DNA of 38,995 bases from Chloroflexota bacterium (GCA_016838895.1 JAEKNU010000041.1:1-38995); one strand, 5' to 3'; positions 16,658 to 24,411 are shown, counted from the first letter of the stretch. Made by a program: numbers and translations. Notes: generated by a model not told the origin, from the letters alone.

Positions 16658-17929
16658 TTACGTTATGGCTACATTGTTTTCGGTTGGCAAACAAAACGTA
16701 AAACATGTGCCCTCTTCAAAACGGCTCTCTACATTAATCTCCCCCCCATGTGCCTCAACAATGCCCTTACTGATCGCCAGCCCCAATCCACTACCGCCGG
16801 TACTGCGATTGCGTGATTTTTCCCCCCGATAAAAACGTTCAAAAACATGCGGTAAATCCGTCTCACGGATCCCTTCCCCAGTATCACAAATACGGATCCC
16901 CAGACAATCGGGCCTGCGTTCTACCAGAATTTCAATCTTGCCGCCCTGCGCTGTATGTCGGATGGCATTGCTGACCAGATTGGAAAAGACCCGCCCTATC
17001 TTTTGCACATCCATCGCAATCATGTTGGCATCTGCCGTTAAATGCCCATCCAGCGTTACCCCTGCTTCCTCTGCAATTTTACTGAAACTCTCAATCGTAT
17101 CCGAAACCAGATCCGAAATGGAATGTATTTCTATATCCAGTTTCATCCCGCCGGCATCAATCTGCGACATTTCAAACAAATCATCAATTAAATAGGAAAG
17201 CGAGCAAATATCACGCTGGGCAGTTTGTAAATATCGCTTTACCGTTTCAGGGTCATCCACCATACCGTCCGCCAATGCTTCCAGAATCGCCCGGATGGAG
17301 GTCATCGGGGTGCGTAAATCATGCCCAACCCAGGCAATTAAATCTGAACGTAAGGCTTCCAGTTCCTTTTGCTTTTTCTGAGCCTCTTCTAATTGAGTGG
17401 ACATTTCATTAAACAAAGCCGCCAGGCTGGCCATTTCATCTTTGCCATCCACCTGCACACGAATATTAAGTTTCCCATTCGATATGTTTTTAAAAGCATC
17501 GCTCAAAATATTAATGCGGTCCGTGATCGCTTCAGAAAGAAAATAACCTACCGAAACAGCAATACCACCTGCGAAAAATAACAATACAGTGGCTAACTGC
17601 AAATCATGAGCACTGGCGAACATCAAACGGGCAATGATCCATGTATTCAGGAAAATCAACAAGCTGGCCCCGGCGTATCCGCCCATCAATATCCAGCGGA
17701 TCCCAGGTGCCTGATGAATCCAGCCAAAGCGATATGCCATGTAAGCAAAGATCGAAGTGACCAGTGCCGTACCGCCCATCAACAGCAGCATTAAGGCAGC
17801 ATCCGGCATGGTGGGTTTCATCAATACCCAGAACAATACCATAGCAGAGATTAACGGCAGAAATATGGTGCTGAAAAAGCGCCAGATTTTTATTGGCTTA
17901 TTGCGGATGTTCATTATAGTTTCACTCAT
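16658..17929 (-). CDS. Sensor histidine kinase of the MsrPQ-linked two-component system
   Basis: A 423-residue membrane kinase. Four hydrophobic segments lie in residues 17-132 (about 17-37, 44-66, 78-104, 111-132) with little extracytoplasmic loop, so sensing is probably within the membrane. HAMP (about 132-185) precedes a HisKA domain with the phosphoacceptor His203 in WVGHDLRTPMTSI. The ATPase domain shows the N box (NLVSNAIRHTAQGG), G1 (CDTGEGI), F box (HVFERFYRGEKSR) and G2 (GGSGLGLAISKGIVEAHGG). The start overlaps the response-regulator stop as ATGA. Being the fourth gene of the msrP-msrQ-regulator-kinase unit, it likely responds to oxidative or envelope stress, by analogy with HprSR (YedVW), the system controlling msrPQ in E. 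coli. Confidence 0.9.
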   Translation of the reverse strand: MSETIMNIRNKPIKIWRFFSTIFLPLISAMVLFWVLMKPTMPDAALMLLLMGGTALVTSIFAYMAYRFGWIHQAPGIRWILMGGYAGASLLIFLNTWIIARLMFASAHDLQLATVLLFFAGGIAVSVGYFLSEAITDRINILSDAFKNISNGKLNIRVQVDGKDEMASLAALFNEMSTQLEEAQKKQKELEALRSDLIAWVGHDLRTPMTSIRAILEALADGMVDDPETVKRYLQTAQRDICSLSYLIDDLFEMSQIDAGGMKLDIEIHSISDLVSDTIESFSKIAEEAGVTLDGHLTADANMIAMDVQKIGRVFSNLVSNAIRHTAQGGKIEILVERRPDCLGIRICDTGEGIRETDLPHVFERFYRGEKSRNRSTGGSGLGLAISKGIVEAHGGEINVESRFEEGTCFTFCLPTENNVAIT

Positions 17930-18615
17930 GGCTCAAATTTATATCCTACCCCCCAAACAGTTTGAATATGACGCGGATTGGAGGAATCCTCTTCAATTTT
18001 TTCCCGGATACGCCGGATGTGCACGGTCACCGTACCCGGATCAATATACTGGGAGAGTCCCCAGATATTTTCCAATAACTGATCCCGTGAAAAAACCTGA
18101 CGCGGATTGCTCATCAGAAACCAAAGCAGTTCAAATTCTTTGACAGACAATGGGATTTCCTTTTCGGCAATCGTAAGCAAGCGCTGGTTTTGATTGATAT
18201 GCAATTCGCCCAAAGTAATCTCCGCTTCTTCTTGCACCTGCCCTGCCGGTTGCGCCCGGCGCAGCACCGCCCGTACGCGGCTGACCAACTCCTGCGGACT
18301 AAAGGGTTTGGTCACATAATCATCCGCACCCATTTCCAGGCCGGCAATACTGTCGGTCTCTTCCCGGCGCGCTGTCACCATGATAATGGGAATATCGCCA
18401 TGCTCGCGCAGCCAGCGTGTGATTTCCCAACCATCTACTTTGGGCAGCATCAGGTCCAGCACCACCAGATCAGGTTTTTTTGTCTTTAAAAATGTCAGCG
18501 CTTCTTCACCGTTATCCATGTAGGTTACATCGTAACCGGCCCGGCGCAAATACAGGCTGACCACCTCGCCAATGCTGTGTTCATCTTCAACGATCAGAAT
18601 TTGCTGATTATTCAC
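17926..18615 (-). CDS. OmpR/PhoB-family response regulator linked to msrPQ
   Basis: A receiver (about 4-118) with the acidic pocket IVEDE (Glu10, Asp11), phosphoacceptor Asp54 in LVVLDLMLP, Thr in VTARR and Lys in VTKPFSPQEL, followed by an OmpR-type winged helix (about 128-226: LSVKEFELLWFLM, DQLLENIWG, TVTVHIRRIREKIE, VWGVGYKF). The frame is open upstream to an ATG at 18687, but that would put 24 unrelated basic residues before the receiver. A GTG at 18615 with TGGAG six bases upstream starts exactly at the domain and gives 229 residues, so I prefer it. It overlaps the msrQ stop by eight bases and the kinase start by four, so all are translationally coupled. Likely target: its own operon promoter. 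Confidence 0.88.
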   Translation of the reverse strand: MNNQQILIVEDEHSIGEVVSLYLRRAGYDVTYMDNGEEALTFLKTKKPDLVVLDLMLPKVDGWEITRWLREHGDIPIIMVTARREETDSIAGLEMGADDYVTKPFSPQELVSRVRAVLRRAQPAGQVQEEAEITLGELHINQNQRLLTIAEKEIPLSVKEFELLWFLMSNPRQVFSRDQLLENIWGLSQYIDPGTVTVHIRRIREKIEEDSSNPRHIQTVWGVGYKFEP

Positions 18616-19333
18616 CTTGTGCTCCACTTGATGGCCTTGTCCGACGCACGACGACGGGTCCGTTCTGCGGCTGATTCGTGCGCGCACGCGCCCGGCGACT
18701 CTGTACTATTTTCCTACGAATAAACGGGATACGCAACACCATCAGCAGGATGAAATATAAAGCAAACAGGAAGGGCTGCAGCACATTGCCCTGCAGGGTA
18801 AACAAATCACCTTTTTGTACCCAGGCATAATGCAGCACAACCAGCACACCCGCAACATATACAAAGCGGTGCAGATATGTCCAGCCGCGCCCCAAACGCT
18901 TCACCCACCATTGATATGAGGTGAACGCCATCAAAAATAGAATCACAATGGCACTCGCGCCGACAAGTAAATATCGCTTACTGAAAATTTGCGGCAAAAT
19001 ATACTGCCAGGCAAACCCGTAATCCCACCACACAAACACCAGCATATGGCTAAAGGCATAGAAGAAAGCATATAACCCCGCCCATTTTCGAACGGTTGCC
19101 GTCCATGACCAACCCGTAATTGTTTTCAACGGGGTCATAGATAATGAGATCATCAGTAGAATCAAAGCCGTTTTACCGGTCCTGAAAGTTATCTCCTGAA
19201 TGGGATAAGCATTCAACGAACCTGTCAGGTATTGAATCAGCAGTAGCAATCCGGATGCCAGTGCAGCAACGTGGATCAAAACCATTTTATATTTCGACAA
19301 GAAATTTAATACTGTACTTTTAGAAGTAGACAT
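18608..19333 (-). CDS. msrQ: MsrQ, heme-binding membrane subunit of the MsrPQ methionine sulfoxide reductase
   Basis: A 241-residue member of the ferric reductase-like transmembrane family. About six hydrophobic segments carry the conserved His residues expected to ligate heme b: HVAALASG near the N terminus, SHMLVFVWWDYGF in the middle, and HRFVYVAGVLVVLHYAW later. MsrQ passes quinone- or flavin-derived electrons to MsrP outside the membrane. The ATG at 19333 lies inside the last codons of msrP (14-base overlap), which fits the start of the protein better than the upstream ATG at 19381. The basic C-terminal tail (RRKIVQSRRARARTNQ and beyond) is longer than I expect for MsrQ and overlaps the response-regulator start. 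Confidence 0.9.
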   Translation of the reverse strand: MSTSKSTVLNFLSKYKMVLIHVAALASGLLLLIQYLTGSLNAYPIQEITFRTGKTALILLMISLSMTPLKTITGWSWTATVRKWAGLYAFFYAFSHMLVFVWWDYGFAWQYILPQIFSKRYLLVGASAIVILFLMAFTSYQWWVKRLGRGWTYLHRFVYVAGVLVVLHYAWVQKGDLFTLQGNVLQPFLFALYFILLMVLRIPFIRRKIVQSRRARARTNQPQNGPVVVRRTRPSSGAQGE

Positions 19334-20285
19334 CGAGATCCATATCCTTGTATAAGTCTGCAACCTGATCCGCGTACCCATTAAACTTCAGGGTTTCTTG
19401 CCGTCCGCTTTCACCAATGCGCCGTTCCGTACTTTGTGACCAACGCGGATGGTCTTTCTCAGGGTTCACATTGGAATAAAACCCATATTCATTGGGTGCG
19501 ATCGTATTCCATAACGTATCCGGCTGCTCTTCCACCAAATCAATACGCATAATCGCTTTAATGCTTTTGAAACCGTATTTCCAGGGTACTGCCAAGCGAA
19601 TCGGCGCCCCATTCTGATTCGGCAGCGGCTTACCGTACAAACCGGTCGCCAACAGGGTCAGGTCATTCATCGCTTCATCTACACGCAAGCCTTCCGTATA
19701 AGGCCAGGGATACAATGGCGTTTGCTGTCCACGCATATTGTCGGGGTCAAACACCGATTCAAAGCGTACATACTTGGCGCTGGCCATCGGTTCTACATCT
19801 TTCAGCAATTTATGCAGCGGGAAACCAGTCCAGGGAATCACCATTGACCAGGCTTCCACACAGCGCAGTCGATATACGCGTTCTTCCTGTTCATAACGGC
19901 TGATCAAATCATCAATATCCAGCGTCATCGGGTTGTTCACCAATCCACCGACTTCTACCGTCCAGGGACGTGTCGGGAAATCTTTTGCCAGTTCAGCGGG
20001 TTTATCCTTGCTCAAGCTGAATTCATAATAATTATTGAAGCCGGCAATATTTTCAAAGGAAGTCAATGCTTCGCCTTCCGGACTGGTCAACACATCACTT
20101 GCCGCAGTGGCAATAGATGTAGCACCCGCCTCTCCCACTGCTGCGGGTGTTTTCGGCGCACAGGAAGCCAAAAAAGCTGCTGCCGTCATAATGCCAGTCG
20201 CTTTCATGAACTGCCTTCTATTTATATACTTGTCCTCGGGTGTAATTTCCGAAGGTTTGATCGGTTCTGTTCCATATTGTTTCAT
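19320..20285 (-). CDS. msrP: MsrP, molybdopterin-dependent protein-methionine-sulfoxide reductase (Tat lipoprotein form)
   Basis: A 321-residue sulfite-oxidase-fold enzyme that reduces methionine sulfoxide in extracytoplasmic proteins. The molybdenum-ligating Cys is Cys142 in RLRCVEAWSMVIPWTGFPL, a hallmark of MsrP (YedY); VPWKYGFKSIKAI and the C-terminal GYADQVADLYKDMD are also typical. The N terminus has NRRQFMKAT (twin Arg 23-24), for export of the folded cofactor-loaded enzyme by Tat, followed by a hydrophobic stretch and lipobox FLASC (Cys42). It is therefore probably lipid-anchored, unlike the soluble periplasmic E. coli enzyme, as suits a cell without an enclosed periplasm. The ATG follows GGTGA. 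It leads the four-gene operon with msrQ and the two-component genes and is divergent from the thioredoxin lipoprotein gene. Confidence 0.93.
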   Translation of the reverse strand: MKQYGTEPIKPSEITPEDKYINRRQFMKATGIMTAAAFLASCAPKTPAAVGEAGATSIATAASDVLTSPEGEALTSFENIAGFNNYYEFSLSKDKPAELAKDFPTRPWTVEVGGLVNNPMTLDIDDLISRYEQEERVYRLRCVEAWSMVIPWTGFPLHKLLKDVEPMASAKYVRFESVFDPDNMRGQQTPLYPWPYTEGLRVDEAMNDLTLLATGLYGKPLPNQNGAPIRLAVPWKYGFKSIKAIMRIDLVEEQPDTLWNTIAPNEYGFYSNVNPEKDHPRWSQSTERRIGESGRQETLKFNGYADQVADLYKDMDLDVYF

Positions 20286-20488
20286 GATTCACCATCCATA
20301 TTAATAAGCTTGATAAGTACATACCAAGCATACAAAACAACTATTAAATACCAACAAAAAAAATATTACAAAAGTATTACAAAAAGTCGGATTTATTCAG
20401 ACTTTTATAATCTAAATAATACAAATATTTAAGCTCATTTTGAGAAAATAAACATATCGAAATAAAAAAACATTTCAGGAGAGAAATC

Positions 20489-21097
20489 ATGATGAAAAAA
20501 TATGTACGCATTACCTCATTTATCCTTTTGCTGGCGCTTATGCTGGCTGCTTGTGCCCCTGCGGCAAATAATGATATGATGAAAAATAATGATATGGACG
20601 CCAAAGACGAAGAAATGACAGAACCCATGGACGATATGTCTGCCCTGCCCGATTGGGGTTCACTGGAATCTGTTAACGTCAACACCGGTGAAACTTTCAC
20701 CCTGGCCGATTATAGTGGCAAGGTTGTTCTAGTGGAAACCCTGGCCATGTGGTGCTCAAGTTGTTATGCACAGCAGCAGCAGGTTCAGGCATTACATGAA
20801 ATCCTTGGAGACCGGGATGATTTTGTCAGTATCGGCATGGATATTGACATCAACGAAACTCCCGAAGATTTAGCCGCTTACACCGCCACCCACGGATTTG
20901 ACTGGGTATACACGGTTGCCAGCAAGGATTTGGCTCGCGGCATCGCCAATGAATTTGGTGCTCAATTCCTCAATCCACCGCTCACCCCCATCTTCCTGAT
21001 TGGCCGCGACGGTGATTTGGTTGAATTACCCTTCGGTATCAAAAATGCCGAAGATCTGGAAGCAGTCATTACCCCCCTGCTGGACCAGATGAATTAA
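20489..21097 (+). CDS. Thioredoxin-like lipoprotein (TlpA/ResA type) with Met-rich linker
   Basis: A 202-residue extracytoplasmic thiol-disulfide protein. A signal with lipobox LMLAAC (Cys22) is followed by a linker (about 26-52) very rich in Met, Asp, Asn and Glu, with at least six Met residues. The thioredoxin fold (55-200) has the active site WCSSC (Cys89, Cys92) and a cis-Pro region at LTPIFLIG. TlpA-type proteins reduce disulfides in cytochrome c biogenesis or metal-site assembly, taking electrons from CcdA/DsbD. The next gene encodes CcdA, 71 bases downstream. The ATG follows GGAGAG. It is divergent from msrP, suggesting a shared extracytoplasmic redox role. The linker could bind copper or be a target for Met oxidation; both are inference. 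Confidence 0.9.
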   Translation: MMKKYVRITSFILLLALMLAACAPAANNDMMKNNDMDAKDEEMTEPMDDMSALPDWGSLESVNVNTGETFTLADYSGKVVLVETLAMWCSSCYAQQQQVQALHEILGDRDDFVSIGMDIDINETPEDLAAYTATHGFDWVYTVASKDLARGIANEFGAQFLNPPLTPIFLIGRDGDLVELPFGIKNAEDLEAVITPLLDQMN

Positions 21098-21112
21098 CTC
21101 CCTCCTAGAAAG

Positions 21113-21141
21113 CCCGCACAGTTTGACTCCTTCTGTGCGGG
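21113..21141 (+). promoter_or_regulatory. Intercistronic hairpin between the thioredoxin lipoprotein and ccdA
   Basis: A perfect 9-bp stem (CCCGCACAG 21113-21121, CTGTGCGGG 21133-21141) with an 11-base loop lies in the 71-base gap. No clean T run follows (TAATATTCTT), so it is more likely an attenuator or an mRNA stability element than a full terminator. Confidence 0.5.
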
Positions 21142-21168
21142 TAATATTCTTATCCAAAAGAGGCAACC

Positions 21169-21849
21169 ATGGATATCAACACTATTTTCACAACCATTTT
21201 TATCGGCTTATTAGCCACAGCCAGCCCTTGTGTTTTTCCTTTATATCCGGGCTTTCTGGCTTACATCAGCAGCTCAACCGATGCTGGCGGAAAAAGCAGG
21301 AAACCATATTTCATGGGCTTCTTTGTGCTGCTCGGCGTCCTCACCATGATGCTCATCCTGGGTGCCATTATTGCTCTGCTTTCAATTTCAGTCGGAAACG
21401 CTCTCTCATTCATTATCCCCCTGGCTGATTTAATTATTGTTTTATTAGGTGTGCTCTTATTATTAAATATTAATCCTTTCAAACAACTGCCCCAAATTCA
21501 GGTACCGGTGCTATCGCATCCTTATGTCAATGCTTTCTTGTACGGCATGCTCTACGGACCCATCGCCCTGCCCTGCTCCGGACCATTAGTGGTCAGTATC
21601 TTCGCCCTCTCACTCACCGTGGGTGATTTTGTCGGCAAGCTCAGCGTCTTCCTCTTGTTCGGCCTCGGCTTTGGCCTGCCCTTATTGATATTATCCTTCC
21701 TGGCTGGCGCCACCCAAAAATGGATCACGCGCTTCTTCGCCCAGCACAGCACCGCCTTCAACCGCATCGCCGGTATATTACTCATAAGTGTGGCCGTCTT
21801 CGATTTTGTCACCAACTGGGAAATGATTAAAGCCCTCTTGTTTGGATGA
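21169..21849 (+). CDS. ccdA: CcdA-family thiol-disulfide membrane transporter
   Basis: A 226-residue six-helix membrane protein of the CcdA/DsbD-beta family, which carries reducing equivalents from cytoplasmic thioredoxin to extracytoplasmic acceptors. The two redox Cys residues sit in the family motifs: SPCVFPLYPGFLAY (Cys21) near the first helix and YGPIALPCSGPLVV (Cys136) in the fourth. The length is typical for CcdA. AGAGG precedes the ATG. The upstream thioredoxin-like lipoprotein is the natural electron acceptor, and both may cooperate with MsrPQ or cytochrome assembly. The last 35 codons are repeated in degenerate form several times downstream, which makes this 3' end a recombination-prone region. 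Confidence 0.92.
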   Translation: MDINTIFTTIFIGLLATASPCVFPLYPGFLAYISSSTDAGGKSRKPYFMGFFVLLGVLTMMLILGAIIALLSISVGNALSFIIPLADLIIVLLGVLLLLNINPFKQLPQIQVPVLSHPYVNAFLYGMLYGPIALPCSGPLVVSIFALSLTVGDFVGKLSVFLLFGLGFGLPLLILSFLAGATQKWITRFFAQHSTAFNRIAGILLISVAVFDFVTNWEMIKALLFG

Positions 21850-21883
21850 TTCCCTGAACACCTTTCCTAAATCATGAATTCAC

Positions 21884-21960
21884 CCTCCCCTGTTTTCGGA
21901 ATCGAAAATGGGGGAGGCGCATACCCAGGCCTTGTCAAGAATTCACTGGAGGGGGTGTAC
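21884..21960. repeat. Intergenic repeat E, copy 1
   Basis: A unit of about 77 bases beginning with an inverted repeat (CCTCCCC 21884-21890 against GGGGAGG 21911-21917) and continuing with CCTTGTC and ATTCACTGGAGGGGGT. A second copy lies at 22369-22445. Each copy is followed directly by a fragment resembling the 3' end of ccdA. Confidence 0.75.
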
Positions 21961-22071
21961 GCTAATCACAGCACCGCCTTCAACCGTATCGCTAGCATAC
22001 TGCTCATTGGCATCGCCATCTTTGACCTCGTCTCCAACTGGCCCATGATCAATGCTTTATTATTTAATTAA
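21961..22071 (+). pseudogene. Remnant of a ccdA paralog (3' end, in frame with stop)
   Basis: These bases encode a sequence matching the CcdA C terminus: from HSTAFNRIA to the stop it has exactly the same length as the true gene end, with 25 of 34 residues identical and many synonymous differences. The start, the Cys motifs and all but the last helix are missing. The pattern of mostly conservative changes suggests descent from a once-functional tandem paralog. The open frame begins at an ATG at 21874 inside repeat E but has no ribosome binding site. Confidence 0.75.
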
Positions 22072-22100
22072 GCAATCAAAGAGAGATACGTCCACCGTAG

Positions 22101-22119
22101 GGGCGCGAGGCTCGCGCCC
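22101..22119. repeat. Short GC-rich palindromic element
   Basis: GGGCGCGAGGCTCGCGCCC forms a near-perfect hairpin within AT-richer sequence. It follows CCGTAG, like the other GTAGGGG-type palindromes of the window (31156 and 34605), and is probably one of the dispersed intergenic repeats of this genome. Confidence 0.5.
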
Positions 22120-22141
22120 GAATCGGTGTGAATACGCCGAT

Positions 22142-22195
22142 ACCCTCAACACCATAGCCGTCTTCGATTTTGCCACTAACTGGCAAATGATTAAA
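22142..22195 (+). pseudogene. Second fragment of the ccdA 3' end
   Basis: An 18-codon fragment encoding TLNTIAVFDFATNWQMIK. Over 39 bases (22157-22195) it matches ccdA 21793-21831 at 36 positions, closer than the copy at 21961, so it arose separately and more recently. No start, stop or flanking gene structure is retained. Confidence 0.75.
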
Positions 22196-22368
22196 GTAGA
22201 CTCTTCCAATGTAGGTCGGGCTGAGCGATTCCTTTCAACCTGCACCTTTCACCAACAAATAAGCGAACCCCGACAGTTCACAACAAAACATATTTTCCTA
22301 TTGGGTCAAAAGCAACGGAAGTCATCCCGCACAACAACTCTTGCATAATAAACCATCACGCGACCATC

Positions 22369-22445
22369 CCTCCCCTATGGTCGTTTTTTGATCATGGGGG
22401 AGGCGCAATCCCAGACCTTGTCCATAATTCACTGGAGGGGGTAAC
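22369..22445. repeat. Intergenic repeat E, copy 2
   Basis: The same organisation as the copy at 21884: CCTCCCC (22369-22375), GGGGGAGG (22396-22403), CGCA, CCTTGTC, ATTCACTGGAGGGGGT. The loop sequence between the inverted arms differs from copy 1 while the arms are kept. Confidence 0.75.
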
Positions 22446-22478
22446 GCCCAACACAACGCCATCTTCAACCACATCGGC
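22446..22478 (+). pseudogene. Third fragment of the ccdA 3' end
   Basis: Eleven codons (AQHNAIFNHIG) directly after repeat E copy 2 match ccdA 21739-21771 at 26 of 33 bases (gene: AQHSTAFNRIA). Similarity is then lost. It repeats the repeat E plus ccdA-tail order seen at 21884-22071. Confidence 0.55.
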
Positions 22479-22548
22479 TTGATTCAAAGCACTTTCGTGG
22501 AATCATGAATTTTTTGCATCATACTACACATAATTATATTAATTCCTG

Positions 22549-22596
22549 CACTTAACTACATGTATTAACACTAATACGTGTAGTTAAGTGTTTTTT
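22549..22596 (+). terminator. Long hairpin with T tract downstream of the ccdA region
   Basis: A 19-bp stem (22549-22567 with 22572-22590, one G-U pair), a four-base loop and a run of six T residues on the plus strand. It fits a strong rho-independent terminator for plus-strand transcription from the thioredoxin/ccdA unit, although it is 700 bases past the ccdA stop. The unusual stem length would also suit a small-RNA end. Confidence 0.75.
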
Positions 22597-22653
22597 GTAT
22601 GATTAACCGCGAAATTTTCACTACTATATCCCCCATCCAATGCAACATTTCTT

Positions 22654-24411
22654 TCAGGAATTAATTAATTCCACCTTCCAAAGTCCGCGCACTGAATTGA
22701 GCAGGTATATCTCTTCACAATCAGCCAATTCATCCACCCGAATCACTGCTTCTCGTATTTTTCCATCCGACAACCATTGTGCTCGTGCCGTGCCGGGTAA
22801 TAATCCACAGTGCACCGGAGGTGTAATCCATTCACCTTTTTTTACAACCACCAGATTCGCGATCGTACTTTCTGTTACTTCGCCAAGCTCATTCCACAGC
22901 AGGATATCATCACAACATTTACAATCAGATTTCTGATACATCTTGCGGAATGTCGTTTTGTGGAACAGGAAAGGATTTTGCCCGGAAATAGGTTTGTCCG
23001 CCAGGCGTATACGATAGGGTGTCGGCAGTGGCTTTAATTCATACGTCTCTATTTCAATTTCCCCTTCGGCATTAACGCATAGGCGTACACGCTGGTTTTT
23101 TGGGATAGTATTTTCACCGGCATGAAATTGATTGGCAAGATCTGCCAGTGTCCGCCTGATTTCATCCACATTAAACGCAAAATCGAAATATTGTGCAGAG
23201 TCTTCCATCCGATTCAAATGTCTATCCAGTAATTCATATCCGCTATCCGGCGACCATAATATTGTCTCCAGAAGTGAGAACTGCGGATGAGTCTGTGTCA
23301 GGATATTTGCCTTTGTATAGGCTTCCCTAAATTCATCATTCTGTTCGGAATCCCAAACAATGCCCCCACCCAATCCATATTCAACCTGCCCGGAACGTTT
23401 ATCCACTAATGCTGTGCGGATGGCCACGTTAAACTGCGCCTGCCGACCCGGTGCAATATAGCCAAGGGTTCCTGTATATATGCGGCGCGGGTTGCCTTCA
23501 AGTTCCTTAATAATTTGCATCGTTCGCGCCTTGGGTGCCCCTGTAATGGACGCCGCAGGAAAGAGTGCCTGAAAAATCTCACACACACTGGCAGCCGTTT
23601 CACACTCCACTGTGCTGGTCATTTGCCAAACCGTTCGATATTTTTCCACATCGAATAATTTGGGGACCTTCACACTACCCACGCGTGCAATTCGTCCCAT
23701 GTCATTGCGTACCATATCTACAATCATTACATTTTCAGCACGGTTTTTTTCGGAGAGCTTCAGCCATTCGGCCATTTTTAAGTCATCTGCCAGACGCAAA
23801 CCGCGTGGTGCGGTGCCTTTCATGGGTTTGGAAATCAGCTTTTCGCCGTCCAGCGTGAAAAATAATTCCGGCGAGGCGGAGGCAATGCTCCAGTCTTTTA
23901 AATCAACGAAACCCGGATAACCGCTCCCCTGAGCATGAACGGCTCGTGCAAATAAATCTTCACTCTTCCCCTGAAATGGCGCATGCAAGCGGAAAGTATA
24001 ATTCACCTGGTATGAATCCCCTCTGGCAATATGCTCCTTGATCTGATTGAATCCGGTATTGTACTTCTCCACGTCAATTGAAGCCTGCCAGGCTAATATT
24101 GTTTGTTCTTCAATAATAGACGGTGCAGAAATGCTTTGTGGAGCATCAAAAATTCCGAACCACAATAACGGTAATCCACTCCCATCTTCGTGAACAGCCA
24201 GGGCTGCATCGAAGGCCGCTGCAGCTTCATAAGTGATGAAACCAGCCGCCCATTTGCCTTGTGCCACTTCCTCCTCAACTGCCCGTAGCGCTGCCAGCAC
24301 CTCATGGGTTTGATGCACAGCCACGACAGTCAATGGTCGCGAAAACGCCAACCAGGTTTCTAAAAAGTGATCGAATAAAATAATGCGAGGGTTATCATAA
24401 TTATTTGGCAT
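22654..24411 (-). CDS. pabB: Fused aminodeoxychorismate synthase component I / aminodeoxychorismate lyase (PabB-PabC)
   Basis: A 585-residue bifunctional enzyme of p-aminobenzoate and hence folate synthesis. The PabB part (1 to about 345) converts chorismate with ammonia and shows SKPMKGTAPRG, NVMIVDMVRNDMGRIA, FPAASITGAPKARTMQII, YTGTLGYI and YGLGGGIVWDS. The C-terminal part (about 360-585) is a class IV aminotransferase-fold lyase that releases pyruvate (LLETILW at its start, RLADKPIS, FLFHKTTFR, NELGEVTESTIANLVV, PPVHCGLLPGTARA). The glutamine amidotransferase subunit PabA is not in the window. The frame extends to a TTG at 24450; the ATG at 24411 (MPNNYDNPRIILFDHF) is preferred, though its Shine-Dalgarno is distant. 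It probably forms the end of the metal-transporter transcript. Confidence 0.9.
   Translation of the reverse strand: MPNNYDNPRIILFDHFLETWLAFSRPLTVVAVHQTHEVLAALRAVEEEVAQGKWAAGFITYEAAAAFDAALAVHEDGSGLPLLWFGIFDAPQSISAPSIIEEQTILAWQASIDVEKYNTGFNQIKEHIARGDSYQVNYTFRLHAPFQGKSEDLFARAVHAQGSGYPGFVDLKDWSIASASPELFFTLDGEKLISKPMKGTAPRGLRLADDLKMAEWLKLSEKNRAENVMIVDMVRNDMGRIARVGSVKVPKLFDVEKYRTVWQMTSTVECETAASVCEIFQALFPAASITGAPKARTMQIIKELEGNPRRIYTGTLGYIAPGRQAQFNVAIRTALVDKRSGQVEYGLGGGIVWDSEQNDEFREAYTKANILTQTHPQFSLLETILWSPDSGYELLDRHLNRMEDSAQYFDFAFNVDEIRRTLADLANQFHAGENTIPKNQRVRLCVNAEGEIEIETYELKPLPTPYRIRLADKPISGQNPFLFHKTTFRKMYQKSDCKCCDDILLWNELGEVTESTIANLVVVKKGEWITPPVHCGLLPGTARAQWLSDGKIREAVIRVDELADCEEIYLLNSVRGLWKVELINS

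Noticed and set aside
18616..18687. An upstream ATG start for the response regulator
   Set aside because: It adds 24 basic residues within msrQ; the GTG at 18615 has a proper ribosome site and begins at the receiver domain.
20377..20700. A 107-codon minus-strand frame upstream of and antisense to the thioredoxin lipoprotein gene
   Set aside because: It is antisense to the signal peptide and Met-rich linker, with no ribosome site or motif.
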